This document shows, in pieces, positions 1-6,619 of a stretch of 8,834 bases of DNA; the stretch's first letter is position 1; each line of letters opens with the position of its first letter. Under the pieces are notes generated by a model. The model searched no databases and was not told the origin of the DNA. It saw nothing but the letters and a program-made list of their open reading frames with translations. This stretch comes from an uncultured Oscillospiraceae bacterium (GTDB lineage Bacteria; Bacillota; Clostridia; Oscillospirales; Acutalibacteraceae): contig URRG01000074.1 of assembly GCA_900550095.1 (NCBI GenBank), positions 1-8,834 on the forward strand, written 5' to 3'. Made by a program: the position numbers and the translations under genes.

Positions 1-1270
1 CAGCAGGCGCCGCGTTGATCAGAGCGACTCCGCCGCCAGAAACGATCCCCTCTTCCACAGCAGCCTTTGTAGCGGCCAGAGCATCCTCAATACGGAGCTT
101 CTTTTCTTTCATCTCCACCTCAGTGGCAGCGCCGACCTTGATAACAGCTACGCCGCCTGCCAGCTTGGCAAGACGCTCCTGCAGCTTCTCGCGGTCAAAA
201 TCAGATGTAGTGGTTTCGATCTGAGAGCGGATCTGGTTCACACGGGCCTTGATCTCTTCGCTCTCGCCATAGCCGCCCACAATGATAGTATTTTCCTTAT
301 CTACCTTCACCTGACGGGCGTGGCCCAGCTGAGAAATATCGGTATCCTTCAGTTCCAGACCCAATTCAGAGGAAATCACCTGGCCGCCGGTGAGAACGGC
401 GATATCCTGCAGCATTTCCTTGCGGCGGTCGCCGAAGCCGGGAGCCTTTACCGCCACACAGTTGAAGGTGCCGCGCAGCTTATTGAGGATCAAGGTGGTA
501 AGAGCTTCGCCTTCTACATCCTCGGCGATGATCACCAGCTTTTTGCCGGACTGCACGATCTTCTCCAGCAGGGGGAGGATTTCCTGAATATTAGAGATCT
601 TCTTATCGGTGATAAGGAGATACGCGTCATCCATAACGGCTTCCATTTTTTCCGTATCAGTAGCCATATAGGGGCTGATATAACCGCGGTCAAACATCAT
701 GCCTTCTACGACCTCGGAATAGGTCTCGCTGGTCTTGCTCTCTTCTACAGTGATAACGCCGTCGGAAGTGACCTTCTCCATTGCCTCGGCAATCAGCTTG
801 CCGACGGTCTCGTCTCCTGCGGAGATGGTAGCTACGCGGGCGATATCCTCAGAGCAGGTGACCTTCTTGGAATTCTTGTGCAGAGCTTCCACAGCTGCAT
901 CCACGGCATCCTGGATCCCCTTGCGGACAACCATGGGATTAGCCCCTGCCGTCACATTCTTCATACCTTCGCGGATAAGAGCCTGCGCAAGCAGCGTAGC
1001 AGTGGTGGTTCCGTCGCCGGCCACATCGTTGGTCTTGATGGAAACTTCTTTTACCAGCTGAGCGCCCATGTTTTCAAAGGGATCGTCCAGTTCCACTTCC
1101 TTGGCGATAGTTACGCCGTCGTTGGTGATAAGGGGAGCGCCGAATTTCTTATCCAGAACTACATTGCGACCCTTGGGGCCCAGTGTGATCTTAACCGTAT
1201 CCGCCAGCTGATTAACGCCGCTGAGAAGAGCTTTTCTGGCGTCTTCGCCGTAAATGATCTGTTTAGCCAT
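1..1270 (-). CDS. groEL: Chaperonin GroEL (Hsp60), 3' end outside window
   Basis: Encodes the 60-kDa chaperonin subunit, which forms the double-ring ATP-driven folding chamber in the cytoplasm and works with GroES. Reading the minus strand from the ATG at 1268-1270 gives about 423 residues starting MAKQIIYGEDARKALLSGVN. The ATP-binding equatorial signatures are visible: TLGPKGRNVVLD near residues 29-40 and DGTTTATLLAQA near 86-97. The apical domain follows, and SGGGVALI sits near residues 411-418, close to the right edge of what is visible. The family is about 540 residues long, so roughly the last 120 (rest of the equatorial domain and C-terminal tail) lie beyond the window. This is truncation by the window edge, not a broken gene. 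A GGAGG ribosome binding site lies 8 bases upstream of the ATG. The gene follows groES by 71 bases with no terminator between, so it is second in the CIRCE-controlled operon. Codon use is even, with no internal stop or frameshift. Confidence 0.98.
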   Translation of the reverse strand, partial: MAKQIIYGEDARKALLSGVNQLADTVKITLGPKGRNVVLDKKFGAPLITNDGVTIAKEVELDDPFENMGAQLVKEVSIKTNDVAGDGTTTATLLAQALIREGMKNVTAGANPMVVRKGIQDAVDAAVEALHKNSKKVTCSEDIARVATISAGDETVGKLIAEAMEKVTSDGVITVEESKTSETYSEVVEGMMFDRGYISPYMATDTEKMEAVMDDAYLLITDKKISNIQEILPLLEKIVQSGKKLVIIAEDVEGEALTTLILNKLRGTFNCVAVKAPGFGDRRKEMLQDIAVLTGGQVISSELGLELKDTDISQLGHARQVKVDKENTIIVGGYGESEEIKARVNQIRSQIETTTSDFDREKLQERLAKLAGGVAVIKVGAATEVEMKEKKLRIEDALAATKAAVEEGIVSGGGVALINAAPA

Positions 1271-1341
1271 CGTTGATTCCTCCAAATCTAAAATTCAATT
1301 CAATACGCGGGTCATGGTGTGCTGTTCGCTCTACGGGGAAC

Positions 1342-1626
1342 TTACTCTACCACGGCCAGAATGTCGCTCTGACGGACAATGATCATTTCCTCGCCGTCCA
1401 CCTTCACTTCCGTTCCGGAATATTTGCTGGTGATTACCTTATCTCCGGGTTTCACGGACATAACAACCTCTTTGCCGTCTACCACGCCGCCGGGGCCTAC
1501 TGCAATAACGCTGGCTACCTGGGGCTTTTCCTTAGCGGAGCCGGAAAGCAGGATGCCGCCTTTGGAGACCTCCTCAGCCTCATCCATTTTAATCAGAACT
1601 CTGTCGCTTAAGGGTTTGATGGTCAT
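1342..1626 (-). CDS. groES: Co-chaperonin GroES (Hsp10)
   Basis: Encodes the 10-kDa co-chaperonin that forms the heptameric lid of the GroEL chamber. The product is 94 residues, the normal family length, starting MTIKPLSDRVLIKMDEAEE. The mobile loop that contacts GroEL is visible around residues 17-35, with GGILL at 23-27 as the hydrophobic anchor. The family features PGDKV (60-64) and SKYSGTEVKVDGEE (67-80) follow, and the protein ends SDILAVVE. I chose the ATG at 1624-1626 because AGGAGG lies about 8 bases upstream and because family members begin at this methionine. The open frame extends 17 codons further upstream, but that extension would run into the CIRCE operator. This is the first gene of the groES-groEL operon. 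Confidence 0.98.
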   Translation of the reverse strand: MTIKPLSDRVLIKMDEAEEVSKGGILLSGSAKEKPQVASVIAVGPGGVVDGKEVVMSVKPGDKVITSKYSGTEVKVDGEEMIIVRQSDILAVVE

Positions 1627-1670
1627 GTAAGGTTCCTCCTTATACATATAATACTTGATCGACGATATCT

Positions 1671-1697
1671 TTAGCACTCTTTCTTTTTGAGTGCTAA
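1671..1697 (-). promoter_or_regulatory. CIRCE operator (HrcA binding site)
   Basis: TTAGCACTC at 1671-1679 and GAGTGCTAA at 1689-1697 are separated by exactly 9 bases, a perfect match to the CIRCE consensus. CIRCE is the operator for the heat-shock repressor HrcA, which itself needs GroEL for activity, so groES-groEL is expected to be repressed at normal temperature and released by heat or misfolded protein. The symmetry continues outward: the arms are perfect for 15 bp (1665-1679 with 1689-1703), so the operator reaches into the -10 box. hrcA itself is not in this window. Confidence 0.97.
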
Positions 1698-1701
1698 AGA
1701 T

Positions 1702-1730
1702 ATTGTAACCATTCTATGCCAAAAAATCAA
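1702..1730 (-). promoter_or_regulatory. groES-groEL promoter, sigma-A type
   Basis: On the minus strand, TTGATT (1725-1730) is followed after 17 bases by TACAAT (1702-1707), a good match to the vegetative -35 and -10 boxes at optimal spacing. The start point expected about 7 bases further on (near 1695) falls inside the CIRCE arm. Repressor binding would therefore block initiation, and the transcript would begin within the operator. The 5' leader to the groES ATG would be about 70 bases. Confidence 0.8.
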
Positions 1731-1745
1731 GTGGTTTTTTTCATA

Positions 1746-1987
1746 ATTCCATGGATTTCATAAAATATTTACAATTCTATGATACCTTTCCCTTTACGCC
1801 GCTACTTCTGTTTTCTCAGACCGGGAGTTTTTTTGGATATCACCGGAATCAATGGAGGAAAAACCTGCAAGGACTTAGGCTCAACAGGAACGCCTGCTTT
1901 TCTCCATACAAGAGAGACCCCAAGCCTGTGTTTCCGAAAAATCCGACAAAACCGATATAGAAAAATATCGGGGAAGCCCCAATACAG
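1746..1987. other. Intergenic stretch, no gene seen
   Basis: These 242 bases separate the groE promoter from the terminator of the lipid kinase gene. The plus-strand open frames here have no ribosome binding site and run into the terminator, so I do not call them genes. The only structure I see is a short hairpin, CCGATAT (1952-1958) with ATATCGG (1965-1971). On the minus strand it is followed by TTTTG and could be a weak second terminator for the upstream operon. Confidence 0.5.
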
Positions 1988-2019
1988 AAAACTCCTGCCT
2001 TTTTACGGGCAGGAGTTTT
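1988..2019 (-). terminator. Rho-independent terminator after the lipid kinase gene
   Basis: AAAACTCCTGCC (1988-1999) pairs perfectly with GGCAGGAGTTTT (2008-2019) around an 8-base loop, a 12-bp stem. It begins directly next to the lipid kinase stop codon (2020-2022). The A/T ends of the stem give a T run on either strand, so it can work in both directions. It insulates the methyltransferase/kinase operon from the groE promoter. Confidence 0.88.
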
Positions 2020-2925
2020 TTATTCCGAAGGTACAATAAATCGCAGGGCGCCCGGCAGCACTCTGCAGAACATATGCTTTGTGCGCACACATTCCCCGTC
2101 AAAGGTGGCATATGCTTCTCTTGCGGATTCCACCTGGATTTCCTTGGCACGGCAGTACTCCAGAAGCCCCCGGAACTCCGGCGCTTTCATGTGAAGGCCT
2201 TTTTTATAAAGCGAGACCATTTTAGGGATTTTCCAGACTTTAGGCACCCGCACCAGAACGATTTCCAGCAGCCCGTCATCTACCAGGGCTGCCGGAGCTG
2301 CATAATAGCCGCCTCCATACCAGCCGCCGTTAGCGGAAAGAGCAAATACGAAATTCCCTTCCAGCTTCCGGTTCCCGTCCACAGTTACGCGGAGAGAATT
2401 TCCGAGCCTGCCGAAAAAGCTCTGAAATAAAGCGAGATTATACGCCATAGGGCCCGGCAAAAAAGGCAGGCGTTTGTATTTCACCATATGGTAAGCCACC
2501 TTGGCGTCCAGCCCCAAACAACCAACATTCACCGTCAGGCCGTATTCCGTTTCCATCAGATCCACGGAACGGCTCTCTCCGGAAAGCTGGCTTTCAACCC
2601 GCAGGAACGCCTGCTTCGAGGCGAAATTCCGGATATAATCGTCTCCTGAGCCGCATGGGAACACCCCCACCTCAACCTGCGGATTACCCGCAGCGGCGGC
2701 TGCGATCTCCCGGAAGGTGCCGTCCCCTCCCACCGCATAGACGCGCAGAGGGCCTTCCTGCTCCATCTCTTGCCTGGCGAGTTCAGAGGCATGGCCCGGC
2801 CGCTCCGTTATATGGCAAATATAGGGGATCCGTTTTCTATCCATATACGCCCGGATCCCGGGGAGGACCGTTTCCTCTGGATTCTTTTTCCCCGCCGCCG
2901 GATTTACAATAAACACATACCGCAT
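2020..2925 (-). CDS. Diacylglycerol/lipid kinase family protein (YegS/BmrU type)
   Basis: Predicted ATP-dependent lipid kinase of the DAGK catalytic-domain family (YegS, DgkB, BmrU), which phosphorylates diacylglycerol or a related lipid at the inner face of the membrane. The 301 residues match the usual family length of about 300. Visible motifs are NPAAGK (8-13) at the first strand, the nucleotide-binding GGDGT (66-70), PCGSGDDY (90-97) where most relatives have a G-T-x-N-D core, the substrate-side NVGCLGLD (133-140), DDGLLE (216-221) and FDGE (275-278). There is no signal peptide or membrane segment. The exact lipid cannot be read from the sequence. The ATG at 2923-2925 is set by the NPAAGK start typical of the family, but its ribosome binding site is poor: GAGGG ends 1 base before the ATG, and a better GGAGG lies about 40 bases upstream beyond a hairpin. 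It lies 47 bases after the methyltransferase stop, so it is probably its operon partner. Confidence 0.9.
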   Translation of the reverse strand: MRYVFIVNPAAGKKNPEETVLPGIRAYMDRKRIPYICHITERPGHASELARQEMEQEGPLRVYAVGGDGTFREIAAAAAGNPQVEVGVFPCGSGDDYIRNFASKQAFLRVESQLSGESRSVDLMETEYGLTVNVGCLGLDAKVAYHMVKYKRLPFLPGPMAYNLALFQSFFGRLGNSLRVTVDGNRKLEGNFVFALSANGGWYGGGYYAAPAALVDDGLLEIVLVRVPKVWKIPKMVSLYKKGLHMKAPEFRGLLEYCRAKEIQVESAREAYATFDGECVRTKHMFCRVLPGALRFIVPSE

Positions 2926-2936
2926 ACCCTCACGCT

Positions 2937-2959
2937 GCCGGCGGCATATTTTCGCCGGC
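2937..2959 (-). other. GC-rich hairpin between the methyltransferase and kinase genes
   Basis: GCCGGCG (2937-2943) and CGCCGGC (2953-2959) form a perfect 7-bp, nearly all-GC stem with a 9-base loop. It ends 11 bases before the kinase start codon. No T run follows on the minus strand, so it does not look like a terminator. A strong GGAGG (2964-2968) lies just upstream of it. The stem may affect mRNA processing or translation of the kinase. Confidence 0.6.
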
Positions 2960-2972
2960 TTCTCCTCCCCGT

Positions 2973-4091
2973 TTACTTAAAATACATATACAGCTGGCAT
3001 TTCATCATGCCATTATAAAGTTTTCTCCTTCGGTCCGCTCTCCTGCCAAAGCGCTCCTCAAAGGTTTCGTCGGGACTGATAATGGTGTAATTCCATCCGT
3101 GCTTCCGCTGGAACACCTTTCCCATGGTACGGTAAAGCTCCTCTGCAGCCTTCAGATCCAGAAGGCGTTCTCCATAGGGCGGATTACAGACCACACAGCC
3201 AAATTCTTCCTCCGGGCAAAACAGGGAAATATCCCTCTTTTCCGTCCGGATACGGGAGCCCACGCCGGCCTTGCGGGCGTTTTCCGCCGCGAGCTCCACC
3301 GCTTGGCCGTCGATGTCATAGCCTCTCCCCTGAAATTTTACGCTTCTATCTACCAAATCCTGCGCTCTCTGACGCTCCCTGCGCCAAAGGGCGGCATCCG
3401 CGCCTTCCCAGCGCTCGGCGGCAAAGCGCCGCTGCAGGCCGGGAGCCATCCCCATGGCATAAAGCGCGGCTTCGATCAGTATCGTGCCGGAACCGCAGAA
3501 CGGATCGATGAAATTGGCATCCCGGCGGACTCTGGAAAGATGCACCATAGCCGCCGCCAGAGTCTCCTTAATGGGCGCCTCTGTGGAGTTGGCCCTGTAT
3601 CCGCGCTTATGCAGGCCCGCGCCGGAGGTATCCAGCAGGATGCTTACCCGATCCTTCAATATGAGAAACTGGATCTGGTGCAGGCTGCCGGTCTCCTCAA
3701 ACCAGCTCTGTTTGTATTTCGCCTTCAGCCTTTCCACCACCGCCTTTTTCACAATGGACTGGCAGTCCGGCACACTAGCCAGCTTGGAGCTCAGCGAACG
3801 GCCCTTTACCGGAAAAGCCTCCTTTTTTCCGATCCAGCGCTCCCATGGAATCGCCTTTACCCCCTGAAAAAGTTCTTCAAAAGATAAAGCCCGGAATTCC
3901 GCCAGCTGGATAAGGACCCGTTCCCCGTAGCGGCTCCACAGATTGGCCCGGGCGATCATTTCCCCGCTCCCGTCAAAAAGCACACGCCCGTTCTGAGGCT
4001 CCACATTCTGCGCGCCCATATCCCGCAGCTCGTTCCCAACAAGTCCCTCTACCCCCATCAGGCAGGGGATCACCAATTTATATTCGCTCAT
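2973..4091 (-). CDS. THUMP-domain class I SAM-dependent RNA methyltransferase (YpsC/RlmL N-terminal type, 23S rRNA m2G)
   Basis: Predicted rRNA guanine-N2 methyltransferase of COG0116, related to Bacillus YpsC and to the N-terminal half of E. coli RlmKL, which methylates G2445 of 23S rRNA. The 372 residues match the single-domain Firmicute form. An N-terminal ferredoxin-like and THUMP RNA-binding region covers about residues 1-160. The Rossmann methyltransferase domain shows the SAM-binding DPFCGSGT (196-203), GYDID (257-261) as the second SAM strand, and the catalytic NPPYGER (303-309). The end, KLYNGMMKCQLYMYFK, is typical of this family. The ATG at 4089-4091 has GGAG 11 bases upstream. The lipid kinase follows in the same direction after 47 bases. 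The exact target base is inferred from the family, not shown by the sequence. Confidence 0.93.
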   Translation of the reverse strand: MSEYKLVIPCLMGVEGLVGNELRDMGAQNVEPQNGRVLFDGSGEMIARANLWSRYGERVLIQLAEFRALSFEELFQGVKAIPWERWIGKKEAFPVKGRSLSSKLASVPDCQSIVKKAVVERLKAKYKQSWFEETGSLHQIQFLILKDRVSILLDTSGAGLHKRGYRANSTEAPIKETLAAAMVHLSRVRRDANFIDPFCGSGTILIEAALYAMGMAPGLQRRFAAERWEGADAALWRRERQRAQDLVDRSVKFQGRGYDIDGQAVELAAENARKAGVGSRIRTEKRDISLFCPEEEFGCVVCNPPYGERLLDLKAAEELYRTMGKVFQRKHGWNYTIISPDETFEERFGRRADRRRKLYNGMMKCQLYMYFK

Positions 4092-4115
4092 TCTATCTTT
4101 CTCCCGTTTCTGTTG

Positions 4116-4148
4116 CGGCTTTTATCAAAGAGCTTCTGTCAAAAGCCG
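4116..4148 (-). other. Inverted repeat in the leader of the methyltransferase gene
   Basis: CGGCTTTT (4116-4123) and AAAAGCCG (4141-4148) are perfect 8-bp arms around a 17-base spacer, between the predicted promoter and the ribosome binding site. On the minus strand the structure is not followed by a T run. It could be a leader hairpin or a protein site. Function is unknown, and a chance repeat is possible. Confidence 0.4.
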
Positions 4149-4164
4149 AAAATCATTCCGTATC

Positions 4165-4193
4165 AGTATACCGTCTTCCGCTAAATAATACAA
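4165..4193 (-). promoter_or_regulatory. Candidate promoter for the methyltransferase-kinase operon
   Basis: On the minus strand, TTGTAT (4188-4193) and TATACT (4165-4170) are 17 bases apart. The -10 matches the consensus at 5 of 6 positions and the -35 at 3 of 6. The 5' leader would be about 65 bases and would include the inverted repeat at 4116-4148. Confidence 0.5.
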
Positions 4194-4373
4194 GGACAAG
4201 CGGCAAGAAGTCAATACCTTTCCTTATGCAGGCGGGAAGTCAGAGAGAACCGAAAAAGGACCGGTAGCTTTGTATCCTCTCCGCATCGCTGCGGCCTGCC
4301 GGAATACAGAAAAAAGCGGAAGCGTTAACCGTACGCCCCTTATATGCCTAAGCTGTCTTTTCCATCTCGGGCC
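4194..4373. other. Divergent intergenic spacer, no gene seen
   Basis: This is the middle of the 362-base gap between the divergent methyltransferase and C45 hydrolase genes. Apart from the two flanking promoters I see only a short CCGCA/TGCGG hairpin at 4281-4294. I see no riboswitch, T-box or RNA gene signature. Confidence 0.5.
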
Positions 4374-4402
4374 TTGACATTCAATTTTTATTCCCGTATC
4401 TT
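4374..4402 (+). promoter_or_regulatory. Promoter of the C45 hydrolase gene
   Basis: A perfect TTGACA (4374-4379) is followed after 17 bases by TATCTT (4397-4402), which matches 4 of 6 -10 positions. The predicted start is near 4409, giving a leader of about 45 bases with the ribosome binding site GGAG at 4440-4443. This supports independent expression of the only plus-strand gene. Confidence 0.65.
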
Positions 4403-4453
4403 GGTAACAGAGCCGCCGGCAGCTCTCATTTCAAAAAAAGGAGAGCTTCACAA

Positions 4454-5458
4454 ATGTATCATGCAAGATTTCAAGGGAAACACTACGAAATTGGGTTTCG
4501 ATGGGGTTCCCTGCTGGCGAAGCACGGAAATTTAATTTTAGACCATATCCCTTTTCCAATCACAGAGGAACGGTTTCGGTTTGCCCAGCAGTGCAAGCCG
4601 GTCTATCAGGAATATTTCCCCCAGGCTCTGGAAGAAATCCAAGGGATCGCAGACGGGCAAAGATGTCCTGCGGATCGTCTGCAGGCAGTTCTGTTCAGCA
4701 TGTACGCCATGCCTCCGGTCTGCTGTTGTTCCTGTTTTGCGGTTTCAAATCAAAGCCGCATCCTCTTTGGACGCAACAGCGATTTTCTGACTGCGCTTGC
4801 AGCAACCAACCAAAATGTGATCTACCGCTTCTCTTCCGGTTCCTTTTCTTTCACCGGAAATACCACCGCCTTCGTGCAGATGGAAGACGGCGTGAATGAA
4901 AAAGGGCTTGCGATCGGCCTGACTTCCGTGTATCCTCCATCCATCCGGCCGGGAATGAACGCAGGCTTCCTCCTGCGTTTCTTTTTAGAAAAATGCCGGA
5001 CCACAGAAGAGGCTCTTCGGTGGATAGAAAAGCTTCCAATCAGTTCTGCCCAGACGTTTACTATAGCGGATGCCCGCGGTAGCATCGCAGTAGCGGAATG
5101 CTTTGCAGGAGGCTTGCAGGTGATCCGGCCTGAAGAACAGCCCTATGTCTGCGCCACCAATCTGTTTCACTCGGATGAACTGGCGCCCATGAATAGTCCC
5201 GATATCGACGCTTGGGAAGCAGAACCGCGCTTTTGCACCATGGTGCGGACGCTGAACCGGCGGGCTTCCCGAATAGGAGCCGCGGAAGCAAAGGGCCTGC
5301 TTGCGGGAAAAAACGGTTTTATCTGCCAATATGACAGAAGGACCGGGAGGGATACCGTTTGGTCCGTCCTGTACGACCTCGGGGAACGCCGCATATATCG
5401 GGCGGAGGGAAATCCTGGACGGCGCAGCTTTAAAGAGGACGGCCGGTTTACATTTTAG
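4454..5458 (+). CDS. C45-family autoproteolytic acyltransferase/hydrolase (linear amide C-N hydrolase)
   Basis: A member of the Ntn-hydrolase C45 group (acyl-CoA:6-aminopenicillanate acyltransferase-like), enzymes that cut themselves to expose an N-terminal cysteine and then hydrolyse or transfer linear amides. The product is 334 residues. The N-terminal part MYHARFQGKHYEIGFRWGSLLA is the typical family start. The nucleophile region is PVCCCSCFAVSN (88-99), followed by GRNSDF (106-111), whose Arg and Asp belong to the usual active-site set. GNTTAFVQMEDGVNEKGLAIGLTSVYP (from about 134) and SAQTFTIADARGSIAVAEC are also family-typical. By alignment with C-S-x-F in relatives I infer Cys92 as the nucleophile, but four cysteines lie at 90, 91, 92 and 94, so this is uncertain. 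No signal peptide is seen, so it is probably cytoplasmic. The natural substrate is unknown; penicillin acylation should not be assumed. The ATG has GGAG 10 bases upstream. The gene stands alone, divergent from the methyltransferase and convergent with the XRE gene. Confidence 0.88.
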   Translation: MYHARFQGKHYEIGFRWGSLLAKHGNLILDHIPFPITEERFRFAQQCKPVYQEYFPQALEEIQGIADGQRCPADRLQAVLFSMYAMPPVCCCSCFAVSNQSRILFGRNSDFLTALAATNQNVIYRFSSGSFSFTGNTTAFVQMEDGVNEKGLAIGLTSVYPPSIRPGMNAGFLLRFFLEKCRTTEEALRWIEKLPISSAQTFTIADARGSIAVAECFAGGLQVIRPEEQPYVCATNLFHSDELAPMNSPDIDAWEAEPRFCTMVRTLNRRASRIGAAEAKGLLAGKNGFICQYDRRTGRDTVWSVLYDLGERRIYRAEGNPGRRSFKEDGRFTF

Positions 5459-5651
5459 TCTGCATTTTCCGCACATATACCGCATATATACACAGGTACG
5501 TCTCCTCTCTCATCGCTTCAAAACAACGTCTGACCAAATGCCCTCCTGGATAGACCGGTTTCAGCCGTCATCAAAAATCCCTGTTTTTCACGTTGACCCG
5601 TTGTGTATTCTATGCCGCATATGCACGGACGCAAGGGGAAAAGCGCTGAAA

Positions 5652-6425
5652 TCACCGCAGGATGGAACCAAACAGCTCTACAATGCACCTCCATGTATGA
5701 GGAAATCTCCTTGCTATAGCGTCCGAGAGGGCGTTGACCTCCCCTTTTGCATGGATATCAAATGCGATCTCGCCGTTCGTGCCGTCTCCTATAGCGATGG
5801 GACCAGCGGCATATCCGCCGGCGGCGATTTTCCCAGCTATTGCCGCTCCGCCGACAGCGTACATTCCCACCGCGCATCCGCCGATGGCCAAAATTCCCAG
5901 AGCCAGCCCTCCGATCGCTATAGTTCCGGCTGCAAAGCCGCCTACCGCCAAAAGAAGCGCCAGTGAAAGGCCGCCAATGGAAAATACTCCGCAGGAAGCG
6001 CCGCCAAAAGAAAACACTCCCATCGAAGCGCCTCCGATTGACAAAATCCCCTTGGAGATCGTGCCAACTGCGAGAACTCCTTTTGCCCTATACATACCGC
6101 GCCCTATATTGATATGGAGCAGCGGCAGTCCAAACAATGTGCGTTTGCTCTTATATTCATAGTGCCACCGGCAGAACCGGACTTCAACTGTTTTCTCCCG
6201 AACAACCGTCTCTTTAGGCTTCTGAGCGGGAATGTTCCCTACCAGTTCATCTATGGATATGCCGAATATCCGACTCAGCTGTATAAGCTTTTCCATTTCA
6301 GGCGTTGTTTCCCCAAGTTCCCATTTAGAAACTGCTTGCCGGGAAACGCCGATCTGGTTCCCGAGCTGTTCCTGAGACAAGCCAAGCTGTTTTCTGTGCG
6401 AAAGTAGTTGTTCCTGAAAAGTCAT
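5652..6425 (-). CDS. XRE-family DNA-binding protein with C-terminal glycine-rich decapeptide repeats
   Basis: A 257-residue protein. Residues about 5-61 form a classic Cro/C1-type helix-turn-helix: LSQEQLGNQIGVSRQAVSKWELGETTPEMEKLIQLSRIFGISIDELV. A charged linker follows (62-98), then from about 116 to 218 a repeat with a 10-residue period of the form G-x-[ILVF]-x-[IV]-G-G-x-[AS]-x, for example GILSIGGASM, GVFSFGGASC, GTIAIGGLAL, GILAIGGCAV. About ten units are present, two of them 11 residues long. The C-terminus (219-257) is non-repetitive and ends in an amphipathic stretch. Similar HTH-repeat proteins occur in Firmicutes, but their function is not known to me. The repeat could be a beta-solenoid or a membrane-associated glycine-zipper segment. 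I chose the ATG at 6423-6425 because GGAGG lies 9 bases upstream and the HTH begins there; the frame is open 26 codons further upstream without support. Nothing in the neighbourhood identifies its target. Confidence 0.85.
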   Translation of the reverse strand: MTFQEQLLSHRKQLGLSQEQLGNQIGVSRQAVSKWELGETTPEMEKLIQLSRIFGISIDELVGNIPAQKPKETVVREKTVEVRFCRWHYEYKSKRTLFGLPLLHINIGRGMYRAKGVLAVGTISKGILSIGGASMGVFSFGGASCGVFSIGGLSLALLLAVGGFAAGTIAIGGLALGILAIGGCAVGMYAVGGAAIAGKIAAGGYAAGPIAIGDGTNGEIAFDIHAKGEVNALSDAIARRFPHTWRCIVELFGSILR

Positions 6426-6514
6426 CGTATGAATTCCTCCTTCCTGAAAACTATACCAGACGCCGCCAATAATAGCTACCATTTTCCCCTTGAAAACTGT
6501 CAACCAAACATAAC

Positions 6515-6566
6515 AACAGCGGTTTTTATGCCTGTAACCAGATATCTCTAGGGAAAAACTGCTGTT
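6515..6566. repeat. Inverted repeat between the cat and XRE genes
   Basis: AACAGCGGTTTTT (6515-6527) and AAAAACTGCTGTT (6554-6566) are 13-bp arms with one mismatch around a 26-base spacer. The spacer itself contains the palindrome AGATATCT (6540-6547). It lies 90-140 bases upstream of the XRE start and just beyond a TTGACA box (6498-6503). It could be a terminator for leftward cat transcription or an operator for the XRE protein. Confidence 0.55.
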
Positions 6567-6619
6567 TTTCTGTTCTGCATTTTCGGAAAATCAAACAAAT
6601 CTCTTAACCTTATGAAGCC

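Noticed and set aside
320..1276. 318-codon open frame on the plus strand
   Set aside because: It lies exactly antisense to groEL, which is certain from its protein sequence. The product has no recognisable features.
1627..1677. 17-codon upstream extension of groES
   Set aside because: It would start inside the CIRCE operator, while the internal ATG at 1626 has a strong ribosome binding site and the family-typical N-terminus.
1751..2039. Two plus-strand open frames of 69 and 86 codons in the groES-kinase gap
   Set aside because: No ribosome binding sites and no familiar sequence. The longer one runs through the terminator hairpin.
3099..3887. 262-codon plus-strand open frame
   Set aside because: Antisense shadow of the THUMP methyltransferase gene.
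5775..6080. 30-base periodicity resembling a repeat array (CRISPR-like period)
   Set aside because: The repeats are diverged and have no unique spacers. The periodicity is explained by the 10-residue protein repeat.
5734..6162. Proline/alanine-rich repetitive plus-strand open frame of 142 codons
   Set aside because: It is the reverse complement of the glycine-rich repeat of the XRE protein. Gly codons read as Pro or Ala on the other strand.
6426..6503. 26-codon upstream extension of the XRE gene
   Set aside because: The ATG at 6425 has GGAGG at good spacing and begins the HTH. The extension has no ribosome binding site.
6498..6503. TTGACA on the minus strand upstream of the XRE gene as its promoter
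   Set aside because: The nearest -10-like TATTAT is 23 bases away and the 17-base position reads GGTAGC. I do not call a promoter.
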